Assembly (NCBI RefSeq): GCF_023630175.1
Contig: NZ_JALLIN010000020.1
Location: 59,261 to 123,260, forward strand
Source of the DNA: Streptomyces cellostaticus
GTDB lineage: Bacteria; Actinomycetota; Actinomycetes; Streptomycetales; Streptomycetaceae
Length of the DNA: 64,000 bases
Direction: 5' to 3'
In this document: positions 42,849 through 52,171 of the stretch, piece by piece
How the letters are laid out: each line of letters opens with the position of its first letter
Position numbering within the stretch: position 1 is the first letter of the stretch
Made by a program: the position numbers and the translations under genes
Notes under the pieces: model-generated
What the model saw: the letters and a program-made list of their open reading frames with translations, nothing else
The model's database searches: none
Told to the model about the DNA's origin: nothing

Positions 42849-43850
42849 ATGATCGTATCGGTGGTGTCGATGCCCGGCGGGGCCGCCACGCGTACGGGCC
42901 TGGCGCAGGCGCGTGAGCTCCTGGCCGCCTCCTCCTTCCTGCTGGTCGACGTCCAGCTCCCGGACGAGCCGGCGGCCGACGCACGCGCGGTCGTCGGCGG
43001 GCTGGGCCTGGAGTCCGAGTGCCCGCCGTGGTTCGGCAGGGCGGGCGAGCCGGTGCGGGCCCAGTTCCTCGGCGACCGGGCCGGTTTCGTCGTTCCCGTC
43101 GTCCAGGGCGGGCGGGTCGTCCACGTGCACGTCATGGCGACGGAGCGGCACCTGGTCACGCTGCACCGGGGGCCGGCCCGGGCGCTGGAGAGCGTCCTCG
43201 CCCGGCTCGGCGAGGAGAACCCGTCCGACCCCTCGGCCGTGCTGTTCCTGCTGCTCCAGGAGGCCCTGGACACCTTCCGCCGGGCCGCGGTGGCGGACCT
43301 GCTGCTGGTGGAGGACCTCGAGGACGAGATGTTCGAGCGGCGGCGCCCCGACCAGGTCTACCGCCTGGCAAGGCTGCGGCGGCGCGCCGCGCTGCTGCAC
43401 CACACTCTGCTGCCCTACCTGCAGGTGACGGACGAGGTGATCATGCGCAGGATGCTCAGCCGGGACTTCCCCGAGGACCGCCGGCACCTCGCCCAGGAGT
43501 TCCAGCACATCGGCCGGCTGGTGCTCACCGACATCCAGTCCCTGCAGGAGGCCACCCGGCGCGCCTTCGCCAGCTACGCCTCGCTGGTGTCGGGCGAGCA
43601 GAACGGGGTGATCAACCGGCTCGCCATCGTGTCCACGATCTTCCTGCCGCTGACCTTCCTGACCGGCTACTTCGGGATGAACTTCAGCTACCTCACGGAC
43701 GAGATGGAGAGCAGGGCCGTCTTCTGGCTGCTCGCCGTGGCGCTGCAGGCGGCGGTGCTGGGCGGCGCGCTGTACGTACTGCACCGCACCCACATCTGGC
43801 GCAGGCTGCGCGACGACGAGGGCAGGGACGAGGGGACGCGGGGACCGTGA
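42849..43850 (+). CDS. CorA-like Mg2+/divalent cation transporter
   Basis: 333 aa. The conserved GMN pore motif is in LTGYFGMNFSYL between two C-terminal helices (about 262-285 and 297-318), the hallmark of CorA/MIT proteins. The long N-terminal half is the cytoplasmic funnel with the stalk helix DLLLVEDLEDEMFERRR. ATG 42849 has GGCGAGGACAG upstream. Could transport Mg, Co or Zn; the specificity loop after GMN (FSYLTDEM) differs from the classical E.P sequence, so a ZntB-like role is possible. Confidence 0.88.
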   Translation: MIVSVVSMPGGAATRTGLAQARELLAASSFLLVDVQLPDEPAADARAVVGGLGLESECPPWFGRAGEPVRAQFLGDRAGFVVPVVQGGRVVHVHVMATERHLVTLHRGPARALESVLARLGEENPSDPSAVLFLLLQEALDTFRRAAVADLLLVEDLEDEMFERRRPDQVYRLARLRRRAALLHHTLLPYLQVTDEVIMRRMLSRDFPEDRRHLAQEFQHIGRLVLTDIQSLQEATRRAFASYASLVSGEQNGVINRLAIVSTIFLPLTFLTGYFGMNFSYLTDEMESRAVFWLLAVALQAAVLGGALYVLHRTHIWRRLRDDEGRDEGTRGP

Positions 43851-43898
43851 GCGCCGCGCCCGGGGTCCGCGCGGGAGCCGCCCGGCGGCCCGCCCGGG

Positions 43899-44234
43899 TC
43901 ACCCGGGGGCGAAGGAGAAGCTGCGCCACGGCCCGGTGGACCTGACCACCTCGTCCGAGCCCTGCATGTCCAGGTAGGTGCCCTCCTGACCCTGCGGCGC
44001 GGTGCAGTCGGGCGTCTTGTACAGCAGGATGCTGTTCTGCGTGAAGTTGTCGACGCGGGTGACGTCCGCGCGGAAGCGGTGGCACCCCTCGGTCGACGGG
44101 TTCGTGAAGGTCTGCACCGCTCTGGCGCCGTCGTGCCCGGTGATCGTGCCGGACGCCTGGTCCTGGCAGGCGGCCAGCGCCACCCCGGACAGCGCGACGC
44201 AGGCGAGCGCGGCCAGCGGACGTGAAACACGCAT
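43899..44234 (-). CDS. Small secreted lipoprotein of unknown function
   Basis: 111 aa, ATG 44234 after AGGAGGACCG. The signal ends in the lipobox ALAAC with Cys at about 23. The mature part has two further cysteines (STEGCHRF, KTPDCTAP) that could form a disulfide, and reads like a small beta domain (VDNFTQNSILLYKTPDC). No named family recognised; similar small lipoproteins are common in streptomycetes. Divergent from gntK. Confidence 0.72.
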   Translation of the reverse strand: MRVSRPLAALACVALSGVALAACQDQASGTITGHDGARAVQTFTNPSTEGCHRFRADVTRVDNFTQNSILLYKTPDCTAPQGQEGTYLDMQGSDEVVRSTGPWRSFSFAPG

Positions 44235-44449
44235 CGGTCCTCCTGCGTGTACCGGAAGAGCCTGTACGGAGAGCCGGCTAGGTGGTCCCGCCCCACCACC
44301 ACTATCCGCCAGAGCGGTCGGCCCCGCCCGGCGAGTGCGGCGGCCACGGGCGGGCGGTGTACCGGCGGCGCACGCGGCACTTCGCCCGGTGCCGGGCGAT
44401 AGTGGTGGGGTACGGGCAGTTCCGCGCAGCGCCCCCCGAGGAGGCCCCG

Positions 44450-44977
44450 TTGGCCGGACCGGACCGGGGTTCGCGGGTGGTGGTCGTGATGGGCGTGTCC
44501 GCGTCCGGCAAGTCCACCGTCGGAGCACTGCTCGCGCGGCGGCTCGGTGTGCCGTTCCTGGAGGGCGACGACCTCCACCCCCCGGCGAACCGCGCCAAGA
44601 TGGCGTCGGGGCACCCCCTCGACGACGCCGACCGGCGGCCCTGGCTGGCGGCGCTCACGGAGTGGATCCGCGCCACCGCGGCGAGCGGGCACGGGGGTGT
44701 CGCCTCCTGCTCCGCGCTCAAGCGGGCGTACCGCGACCAGCTCCGGCGTACCGGGGCGGACCTGTGGTTCGTGTACCTCGCGCTCGACCGTGCGGTGGCC
44801 GCGGAGCGCATCGCGCACCGCAAGGGGCACTTCATGCCGCCCGTGCTGCTCGACAGCCAGTACGCCGCCCTCGATCCGCTGCACGCCGACGAACCGGGCG
44901 TCACCATCGACGCGTCGGCCGGCACGGCCCAGGTCGTGGGGGCCGCGCTGCGTGCCGTGTGCGGGCCGGACCGCTAG
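44450..44977 (+). CDS. gntK: Gluconokinase (GntK type)
   Basis: 175-aa kinase phosphorylating gluconate to 6-phosphogluconate. P-loop GVSASGKSTVG near residue 15, then the substrate motif EGDDLHPPANRAKMASGHPL, diagnostic of the family, and CSALKRAYRDQLR. TTG 44450 is chosen as start because GAGGAGG lies 5 nt upstream and the length then fits (about 170 aa); an ATG at 44282 would add 56 atypical residues. It is close to GH15 and a glucose dehydrogenase, which would supply gluconate. Confidence 0.9.
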   Translation: MAGPDRGSRVVVVMGVSASGKSTVGALLARRLGVPFLEGDDLHPPANRAKMASGHPLDDADRRPWLAALTEWIRATAASGHGGVASCSALKRAYRDQLRRTGADLWFVYLALDRAVAAERIAHRKGHFMPPVLLDSQYAALDPLHADEPGVTIDASAGTAQVVGAALRAVCGPDR

Positions 44978-45001
44978 CGGGCGCCTCCCAGGAGGGTACG
45001 G

Positions 45002-45970
45002 ATGGACCTGATCCACTTCCGCATGGTGATGCCGCCGTCGCTCACCGCGCCGGTCGTCGGCCTGCTCGCCTCGCACGACCGCGTCCTCAACCTCGTGGTG
45101 GTGCGGGCGGCGCGGGTTCCGGACGGTGACGCGGTCGAGTGCGACGTGGTGAAAGGCGCCGCCAACGGCGTGCTGGAGCAGCTTCGCGGGCTGGGCGTCG
45201 ACCGCGCGGGGGCGATCGCCGTCGACGACGTCGGCATGATGTTCTCGCGGCACGCCGACCGCCTGGAGGCCGAGCAGCCGGGCGCGCTCGTCCAGGCGCC
45301 CCTGTGGGCGTCGGTCGAGGCGCACATCCGGGCGGCCGGGACCTATCCCCCGTCCTTCTACCTCTTCCTGGCCGTCGCCGGGATCATCGGCTCGGTCGGC
45401 ATCATGACGAACTCGCAGATCCTGATCGTGGCGGCGATGGTGGTCGGCCCCGAGTACAACGCGATCACCAGTATCGCCCTCGGGCTGGACCGCCGAAACC
45501 GCCGCCGGGTCCGGGACGGGACACGGGCCCTGACGACCGGGTTCCTGCTGGCCATCGTCGTCACGCTGGGCTTCGCCGCGCTGGCGCGGGCGTTCGGCCT
45601 GCAGTCCACCGCCTTCGCGCTCGGGCTGCGGCCCGTCTCGCACCTCATCGACACACCGGACTTCTTCTCCGTCGCCGTGGCCGTGCTCGCGGGTGTGGTC
45701 GGCATCGTCTCGCTCGCCGAGGCACGCGGCAGCGCCCTGCTCGGGGTGTTCATCTCCGTGACCACGATCCCCGCCGCCTCGGACGTCGCCGTCTCGCTCG
45801 CCTTCGCCGACTGGGGCCAGGCCCGGGGGTCGCTGCTGCAGTTGCTGCTCAACGTGGTGGTCCTGGTGGTCGTCGGCGTCCTCACCCTGCGTCTGCAGCG
45901 GCGCCTGTGGCACCGCGCGGCCCGCCGGGCCGCCACCGGCCGGAGCGCGGGCGGGGGTGGTCCGTCCTAG
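45002..45970 (+). CDS. DUF389 membrane protein
   Basis: 322 aa: a cytoplasmic N-terminal ferredoxin-like domain (MDLIHFRMVMPPSL to about 105) and about six helices. The family core ILIVAAMVVGPEYNAITSIALG and GVFISVTTIPAASDVAVSLAF are clear. Function is unsettled; members have been proposed as transporters or channels. ATG 45002 follows AGGAGGGTACGG. It sits 24 bp after gntK and is probably cotranscribed. Confidence 0.88.
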   Translation: MDLIHFRMVMPPSLTAPVVGLLASHDRVLNLVVVRAARVPDGDAVECDVVKGAANGVLEQLRGLGVDRAGAIAVDDVGMMFSRHADRLEAEQPGALVQAPLWASVEAHIRAAGTYPPSFYLFLAVAGIIGSVGIMTNSQILIVAAMVVGPEYNAITSIALGLDRRNRRRVRDGTRALTTGFLLAIVVTLGFAALARAFGLQSTAFALGLRPVSHLIDTPDFFSVAVAVLAGVVGIVSLAEARGSALLGVFISVTTIPAASDVAVSLAFADWGQARGSLLQLLLNVVVLVVVGVLTLRLQRRLWHRAARRAATGRSAGGGGPS

Positions 45971-46024
45971 GCTGATCGAAGGAGTGACCGTTCGGGTGAA
46001 TCGCGCGCCGGAAGGGGTGCCCCG

Positions 46025-47863
46025 ATGGACGACTACCCCCTGATCGAGAACCACGGCCTGCTCGGCGACCTGCAGACGGCGGCCCTGGTGACCACGGACG
46101 GAACGGTCGACTGGCTCTGCCTCCCCCGATTCGACTCGCCCAGCGTCTTCGGCGCCCTGCTCGACAAGGGCAAGGGCGGCCGCTGCACGGTGCGGCCGGC
46201 CCACGCGACGTACGCGACCAAGCAGCTCTACCTCCCCGACACGGCGATCCTGGTGACCCGGTTCATGACCGAGGCGGGGGCGGGCGAGGTCCTGGACTTC
46301 ATGCCGGTGACGGGGCGGACGGCCACGGACAACCACCGGCTGGTCCGCCTGGTGCGCTGTGTGCGCGGCGCCATGACGTTCGACATCGAGATCGCTCCGC
46401 GGTTCAACTACGGCCGGACGGCCCACCGGCTGCACCTCACCGAGCACGGCGCGCTGTTCGCGGCGGACGACGGCACGGTACTCACCGTCCATCCCATCCG
46501 TGAGCCGGAGGACGAGCGGCTGGTGGACGTCCTCACGGACCGCGGCGACGACCTGCACTTCACACTGACCCTGGAGGCGGGCCGGCAGCGCGGTCTGGTG
46601 CTGGAGTCGGCCGCCGACGGACCGCCCAGGCAGATCCGGCTCGCGCAGTACCAGGAGCTGTTCGACGAGACCATCGGCTTCTGGCGTTCCTGGCTCGGCC
46701 AGTCGCAGTACACGGGGCGCTGGCGGGAGACGGTGGAACGCTCGGCGATCACGCTGAAGCTCATGACGTACGCCCCGAGCGGTGCCCTGGTGGCCGCCCC
46801 GACGGCGGCGCTCCCCGAGCAACTGGGCGGCGAACGCAACTGGGACTACCGGTTCACCTGGATCCGTGACGCCTCCTTCTCCGTGTACGCCCTGCTGGGC
46901 ATGGGGTTCACCGAGGAGGCGAAGGCGTTCATCAACTGGCTGGGCGACCGGGTGAGGGAACGGGCCGGCAGCGAGGGGGACTCGGGCCCGCTCAACATCA
47001 TGTACCGGGTCGACGGTTCCTCCGACCTGAAGGAGGAACTGCTGGAGCACTGGGAGGGCTACGCCCGTTCCGCCCCGGTGCGCATCGGCAACGGCGCCGC
47101 GACCCAGCTCCAGCTCGACATCTACGGCGAGGCACTGGACAGCATCCACTTCGCGCACCGGCACGGGATCAGGCTGGGGCACCAGGGCTGGACCTCGCTG
47201 CTGACCAACCTCGACTGGCTGGTCGACCACTGGGACCAGGCCGGAGAGGGCCTGTGGGAGACGCGCGGCGGCCGCCGGCACTTCACCTACGGCCGTGTCA
47301 TGTCCTGGGTGGCGTTCGACCGCGCGCTGCGGCTGGCCGAGTCGCAGGGCCGGCCGGGCGCGACGGAGCGCTGGACCGGCGAACGCGACGCGATCTACGA
47401 TCAGGTGATGACCCGGGGCTGGAGCGGCGAACGCCGGGCCTTCGTGCAGCACTACGGGAGCAAGGTGCTCGACTCCTCGCTGCTGCGCATGTCGACGGTC
47501 GGGTTCATCACCCCCGAGGACCCGCTGTGGACGTCGGCGCTCGACGCGATGGAGCAGGAACTGGTCAGCGACAGCCTGGTCTACCGCTACAACCCCGAGG
47601 CCTCGCCGGACGGCCTGCGCGGTTCGGAGGGCACCTTCTCGCTGTGCACCTTCATGTACGTCGACGCGCTGGCACGGGCCGGGCGCACCGACCGGGCCCG
47701 GCTGGTCTTCGAGAAGATGATGGGGTACGCCAACCACCTGGGCCTGTACTCCGAGGAGATCGACCCGACGGGCCGTCAACTGGGCAACTTCCCCCAGGCG
47801 TTCACCCATCTCGCGCTCATCGACGCGGCACTCACCCTGAACGACGCCCTGGCGTCCCGGTAG
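46025..47863 (+). CDS. Glycoside hydrolase family 15 (glucoamylase/trehalase-type)
   Basis: 612 aa, no signal peptide, so cytoplasmic. An N-terminal beta-sandwich (IENHGLLGDLQTAALVTTDG) precedes the (alpha/alpha)6 barrel: NWDYRFTWIRDASFSVYALLG (substrate Arg/Asp), LWETRGGRRHFTYGRVMSW (proposed general acid Glu) and YSEEIDPTGRQLGNFPQAFTH (general base Glu). Length and sequence match actinobacterial GH15 proteins, several of which are trehalases; others act on alpha-glucans. ATG 46025 with GGAAGGGG. Product is glucose, which links it to the dehydrogenase and gluconokinase nearby. Confidence 0.9.
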   Translation: MDDYPLIENHGLLGDLQTAALVTTDGTVDWLCLPRFDSPSVFGALLDKGKGGRCTVRPAHATYATKQLYLPDTAILVTRFMTEAGAGEVLDFMPVTGRTATDNHRLVRLVRCVRGAMTFDIEIAPRFNYGRTAHRLHLTEHGALFAADDGTVLTVHPIREPEDERLVDVLTDRGDDLHFTLTLEAGRQRGLVLESAADGPPRQIRLAQYQELFDETIGFWRSWLGQSQYTGRWRETVERSAITLKLMTYAPSGALVAAPTAALPEQLGGERNWDYRFTWIRDASFSVYALLGMGFTEEAKAFINWLGDRVRERAGSEGDSGPLNIMYRVDGSSDLKEELLEHWEGYARSAPVRIGNGAATQLQLDIYGEALDSIHFAHRHGIRLGHQGWTSLLTNLDWLVDHWDQAGEGLWETRGGRRHFTYGRVMSWVAFDRALRLAESQGRPGATERWTGERDAIYDQVMTRGWSGERRAFVQHYGSKVLDSSLLRMSTVGFITPEDPLWTSALDAMEQELVSDSLVYRYNPEASPDGLRGSEGTFSLCTFMYVDALARAGRTDRARLVFEKMMGYANHLGLYSEEIDPTGRQLGNFPQAFTHLALIDAALTLNDALASR

Positions 47864-47873
47864 CGGCGCGGGT

Positions 47874-49640
47874 TCAGCCCGGCGGTGGCACGGGGCCGAG
47901 GAGCACGAGGGTGCCGTCCGGTGCCGCGCCGGCGGGCGGCACGGACCCGGTGACGGGCTCCAGCCCGCCGCCCGGTCGCACGACGAACAGGGCGTCGTGC
48001 CCGGGCGGGCGGGGCGCCGACGCCGGCTGGACCCGGAAACGGGCGCCCCGCTCGTACCGTTCGGCTACGGCGTGCCGGACCAGCCGCCCGCCGAAGAGGG
48101 TGTGCCCGGCCGTGTAGGGGGCGACCACACCCTCACCGCCGGGCGGCGGCCCGACCCGGTAGACCGGGCCCTCGACACTGTCCGCCATGACGACCGCGGC
48201 GAGCGCGTTGAAGTCGTCGTCGGCCGTGAACAGGAAGACCGAGGTGACGCCCTCCAGTCGGCCCCGGGGGTCGGTGGCCGTGGCCATCAGCTCCCCGGTG
48301 ACCAGTTCGATCCCCGCCTCCTCGATCCGTTCGCGCTCGTGCGCGCCGCCCGCCCACATCAGCACGTCGGCACCGGCGGCGCGCAGCGTCCGGGCGAGAC
48401 CGACGACCCAGGGGTCGCCGCCCACCAGCAGCGGGCGCGCCCGTGCCGGCCGGCCGGCACCGAGCCTGCGGGCGACGGGCTTCGCGGTGAGCGCGTAGAC
48501 CAGGACGGTTCCCACGATCACCAGGAACGTGACCGGGAGGATCTTCCCGGCACCGGGCAGCCCCGCCGCGCCGAGCGAGGCGGAGAAGGTGGTGGCGGTG
48601 GAGGCGGCCACGATGCCGCGCGGGGCCATCCAGCCGGTGAAGGCGCGTTCGCCCGCGGTGAGTTCGGTCCGGAGGGTGGACAGCAGGGCCACCAGCGGTC
48701 TGACCACGAGCACGAGCAGGGCGACGAGCACGAGTGTGGGCAGCAGCACCGGGACCAGCGACTTCGGCGTCACGGTGGCCGAGATGGAGACGAACAGCAG
48801 GCCGATGATCAACTGCACGAGGGTCTCGAAGAACGGCCGGCGCGCGGGCATGTCGAGGCCGGGCAGGTTCGCGACGGTCAGTCCGGTGACGATCGCGGCG
48901 ATCAGGCCGGTGTCGTCGTACACCGCGTCGCACCCCGCGGCCACCGCGACGACGACGGCGAGCTGGGCCAGCGTGCCGAGTGTCTCGCCGAGTTCGAGCC
49001 GCCGCAGGGCGAACCAGAGCAGCGCGGCGCCGACCGCCCCGCCCAGGAGCCCGACGGTGACACCGGCGAAGAACACGTCGAGGTGGAAGTTCCCGCTCCG
49101 CAGTCCTCCGGAGACGATGGAGTGGAAGACGACCGCGCCGAGGATGCCGCCGACGGGGTCGATCAGCGAGCCCTCCCACATCAGGACACGGCGTACCCCG
49201 TCCGACGGCCGGACGTGCTCCAGCAGGGGGGCGACGACGGTCGGCCCGGACACCACGAGGATGACCCCGATCATGCTGGCCACGGCCACCGGTACCCCGA
49301 ACAGGGCCGGTGCCGCGCCCATGACGGCCCCCCAGGTGAGCACCACCCCGAGCACCATCAGCCGGACGACGACCTTGCGGGTCGCGCCCTTGAGGTGCCG
49401 CAGGTCGAGCCCCAGCCCGGCGTCGTACAGGATGATCGCCACGGACAGGGACACCAGCGGGGAGAACGCCGGGCCCAGGAGCAGGTCGGGGTGGATGTCG
49501 TCGGTCAGGGCCCCGGCGGCGAACCCGGCGGGCAGCAGCAGGATCAGGGCCGGGATCCGCAGCCGGTTCGCGAGGATCTGGCAGCCGACGGCCAGGGCGA
49601 CGGTCAGCCCGAGGCCCAGCAGGATGTCGTCCGCGCTCAC
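47874..49640 (-). CDS. Cation:proton antiporter (CPA family) with nucleotide-binding domain
   Basis: 588 aa. Twelve or so helices occupy residues 1-400, including LSVAIILYDAGLGL and LMWEGSLIDPVGGILGAVV (the ion-site region of Na+/H+ antiporters). A soluble C-terminal TrkA-N-like domain follows (LLVGGDPWVVGLARTLRAAGADVLMW). GTG 49640. Convergent with GH15 (10 bp between stops). Probably exchanges Na+ or K+ for H+ and so buffers cytoplasmic pH. Confidence 0.88.
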   Translation of the reverse strand: MSADDILLGLGLTVALAVGCQILANRLRIPALILLLPAGFAAGALTDDIHPDLLLGPAFSPLVSLSVAIILYDAGLGLDLRHLKGATRKVVVRLMVLGVVLTWGAVMGAAPALFGVPVAVASMIGVILVVSGPTVVAPLLEHVRPSDGVRRVLMWEGSLIDPVGGILGAVVFHSIVSGGLRSGNFHLDVFFAGVTVGLLGGAVGAALLWFALRRLELGETLGTLAQLAVVVAVAAGCDAVYDDTGLIAAIVTGLTVANLPGLDMPARRPFFETLVQLIIGLLFVSISATVTPKSLVPVLLPTLVLVALLVLVVRPLVALLSTLRTELTAGERAFTGWMAPRGIVAASTATTFSASLGAAGLPGAGKILPVTFLVIVGTVLVYALTAKPVARRLGAGRPARARPLLVGGDPWVVGLARTLRAAGADVLMWAGGAHERERIEEAGIELVTGELMATATDPRGRLEGVTSVFLFTADDDFNALAAVVMADSVEGPVYRVGPPPGGEGVVAPYTAGHTLFGGRLVRHAVAERYERGARFRVQPASAPRPPGHDALFVVRPGGGLEPVTGSVPPAGAAPDGTLVLLGPVPPPG

Positions 49641-49676
49641 CCGGCGCCCGCCTGAGGGTGCGGGCCGGCCACCGGG

Positions 49677-50717
49677 TCAGCCCTCGTCACCGGTGCCGGC
49701 GCCGCGCAGGTCCGCGTCGGTGAGGCTCTCCAGCTCGCCGTGGGTGTCCAGCCAGTACAGCAGGACGACCGCGGGGATCACGAGCACGAGGGCGACGAGG
49801 GTGACGAAGCCCAGCCAGCGCAGGGTGGTGTGCGCGCCCGCGCCCTCGGCGACGGTCAGCGAGGTCGGCACCAGGTAGGGACGCTGCGCCATGCCCCAGG
49901 CGACGATGGCGGAGGCGACCGTGCCGACCGCCGTCACCCGCGACCAGGCCCCGGACGGGCGCGTCAGCAGCCATCCGGTGGCCGCGGTGCCCAGCGCCGC
50001 GACGACGACGAAGAACAGGCCGACGCCGTGGGTGAGTCCGTGCCACACGTACGGGGCGTCCCCGTGGGTGACGACCAGCGTGATCACCGCGAGCACGGCG
50101 AGCGCGGCCAGGGCGCCCAGGGCCCGCCGCCGGAAGTAGCCGTCCAGGTCCGGCGCGGCGAAGCGCCGGGCGTCGGCGGCGAGGAACACGGCGCCGAGCG
50201 ACGCCGTGGCCGCGATGGCGAGCAGCCCGAACAGCAGTGAGGTGGGGTTGGCCCAGGCGTCCGTCGACGCGGTCGTCGTCGAGGTCACCCGGCCCGAGGC
50301 GACTCCCCCGGCGGCGGCGCCCAGGAAGAACGGCGTCAGGAGCGAGGCGACGGCGAACAGGGCCCCGTACAGGCGCCGCCCGGCCAGCCTGCGGACCGGC
50401 TTGCGCAGGGCGAAACCGGCGCCGCGCAGCACGGTGCCCACGGCGGCCAGCGCCAGCGGCAGCCACATCGTGACGAACACCTGCTGGAAGAGGACCGGGA
50501 AACCGGTCCACATGATGACCAGGACGAAGATCAGCCAGACGTTGTTGACCTCCCAGACGGGAGCCATCGCGTGGTCGATCAGCCAGCGCGGGCGTCTGCC
50601 GCGCTCGGCGCCGCCCGCCGTCAGGTCCCAGAAGCCGGCGCCGTAGTCGGTGCCGCCGCCGCAGGCGTAGGCCGCCACGGCGAGCAGCAGGACGACGGCG
50701 ATGACCCCGGCGATCAC
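49677..50717 (-). CDS. cydB: Cytochrome bd oxidase subunit II
   Basis: 346 aa, about eight or nine helices. Family features: TDYGAGFWDLTAGG near the N-terminus and the conserved PVWEVNNVWLIFVLVIMWTGFPVLF. GTG 50717 overlaps the cydA stop as GTGA. A long open frame that seems to fuse it to upstream sequence is out of frame with cydA and is not a fusion. The C-terminal tail (LESLTDADLRGAGTGDEG) is polar. Confidence 0.9.
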   Translation of the reverse strand: MIAGVIAVVLLLAVAAYACGGGTDYGAGFWDLTAGGAERGRRPRWLIDHAMAPVWEVNNVWLIFVLVIMWTGFPVLFQQVFVTMWLPLALAAVGTVLRGAGFALRKPVRRLAGRRLYGALFAVASLLTPFFLGAAAGGVASGRVTSTTTASTDAWANPTSLLFGLLAIAATASLGAVFLAADARRFAAPDLDGYFRRRALGALAALAVLAVITLVVTHGDAPYVWHGLTHGVGLFFVVVAALGTAATGWLLTRPSGAWSRVTAVGTVASAIVAWGMAQRPYLVPTSLTVAEGAGAHTTLRWLGFVTLVALVLVIPAVVLLYWLDTHGELESLTDADLRGAGTGDEG

Positions 50718-52135
50718 AGGAACCTCCCGGCGGAGCGCGGCCCGTACGGGGTGTCGGCCTCCGGTGTCTCCGGCGGCGGGCCGGCCGTGGTGTCCGCCGT
50801 CCGCCAGCGGGAGCGCATCTTCAGCAGGACCAGCAGGAACGATCCGAAGACGAACACGTACACCACGATCACCAGGGCGAACATGAACCACAGGCCGCCG
50901 GCGCGCGTCGACGTCACCGCCTCGGCGACACGCATGTTCTGGTACACGATCCACGGCTGGCGGCCCACCTCGGTGGTGATCCAGCCGCATTCGACCGCGG
51001 CCACGGAGGCCACGCCCGCGCACGCCGCGACACGGTAGAACCAGGGCGAGGCCGGCAGCCGGCGGCGGCGCAGCCACACGACGGCGTACCAGAGGGCGAG
51101 CAGGACGAGCAGCGAGCCGATGAAGACCATGGTGTCGAACGCGAAGTGGGCGATGGTGGCCTGGGCGGCCGTCGGCCGGTCGTCGGCGGGCACCGAGGTG
51201 AGGCCGGTGACCTTGGTGTCCGGCCGGAAGCCGGCGAGGATCGAGTCGAGCTGGGGGATCCGGATGCCGCCGGAGACGCTGCCGTCCGTGTGCAGCCGCC
51301 CGTAGATGTACTCCGGCTGGTGGGTGTCGGTCTTCCAGACGATCTCCATGGCGGCGAACTTCACCGGCTGCTTGTGGAAGACCTGCCGGGCGATGGAGTC
51401 GCCGAGCACGAACTGCACCGGGGTGAAGACGGCGGCGAGCGTGAAGGGGACGGCGAAGCCGAGCCGGTGGTAGCGGTCCCGGCGGCCCCGGAGCCATCCG
51501 GCCGCGTAGACACCGGCCACGACGTAGCCGGCCGTCACGAACATGGCGACGACGAAGTGCCAGTACTGCGGGCCGAACATCGGCGTGAAGATCGCCTTCC
51601 AGACGCTCACGTCCACGGGGTTGCCGGCGGAGTCGAGGGTGAAGCCGCGCGGGGTGTTCATCCAGGAGTTCGCGGCCAGGATGCCGAACGCGCCGAGCAG
51701 GGCGGCGAGGGGCAGCGGCAGGCCGAGCAGGAAGTGGGTCCGGGAGGGCAGCCTGCGCCAGCCGTACAGGTAGACGGCGATGAGCACGGCCTCCAGGAAG
51801 AAGGCCCAGGCCTCCACGCCGAACCCGATGCCGAAGACGTCGCCCCAGCGGCCCAGCATGCCGGGCCAGAGCAGCCCGAACTCGAAGGACAGCACGGTGC
51901 CGGTGACGACCCCGATGGCGAACTGCACCGCCATGACGGCCGACCAGCGCCGGGCCAGCAGCAGCGCGGTCGCGTCGTTCCGGCGCAACCCGTAGCCGTG
52001 CATGATGAGCGTGATCAGCGGGAGTGCGACGCCCATGGGCACCAGGATGATGTGCGAGGCCAGGGTGAAGGCCATCATCGAGCGGGCCGGCAGGGTCTGC
52101 GGGGGCACGTCCGCCAGTGACAGAAGCGTGTGCAT
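50714..52135 (-). CDS. cydA: Cytochrome bd oxidase subunit I
   Basis: 473-aa heme-bearing subunit of the quinol oxidase. The axial-ligand His lies in FTLASHIILVPMGVALP; GFGVEAWAFFLEAVLIAVYLYGW contains the conserved glutamates; TTEVGRQPWIVYQNMR is the GRQPW signature at the end of the quinol loop. The quinol loop is short, as in CioA-type (cyanide-insensitive) enzymes. ATG 52135 (MHTLLSLADVPP). It would oxidise menaquinol, the product of the mqn genes elsewhere in the window. No cydDC assembly transporter is adjacent. Confidence 0.92.
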   Translation of the reverse strand: MHTLLSLADVPPQTLPARSMMAFTLASHIILVPMGVALPLITLIMHGYGLRRNDATALLLARRWSAVMAVQFAIGVVTGTVLSFEFGLLWPGMLGRWGDVFGIGFGVEAWAFFLEAVLIAVYLYGWRRLPSRTHFLLGLPLPLAALLGAFGILAANSWMNTPRGFTLDSAGNPVDVSVWKAIFTPMFGPQYWHFVVAMFVTAGYVVAGVYAAGWLRGRRDRYHRLGFAVPFTLAAVFTPVQFVLGDSIARQVFHKQPVKFAAMEIVWKTDTHQPEYIYGRLHTDGSVSGGIRIPQLDSILAGFRPDTKVTGLTSVPADDRPTAAQATIAHFAFDTMVFIGSLLVLLALWYAVVWLRRRRLPASPWFYRVAACAGVASVAAVECGWITTEVGRQPWIVYQNMRVAEAVTSTRAGGLWFMFALVIVVYVFVFGSFLLVLLKMRSRWRTADTTAGPPPETPEADTPYGPRSAGRFL

Positions 52136-52171
52136 GTGCGCCTTTCCGGGAGCCGACGCGGGTGAGGCGGG

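Noticed and set aside
42328..42852. A 174-codon plus-strand frame upstream of corA
   Set aside because: Low-complexity Gly/Pro/Arg composition, crossing degenerate repeats, with no ribosome site or family motif.
43688..47809. A 1,373-codon open frame on the minus strand
   Set aside because: It runs opposite to corA, gntK, DUF389 and GH15, all with strong family motifs. Its sequence is Arg/Gly/Val-rich without domains; long antisense frames are expected at this GC content.
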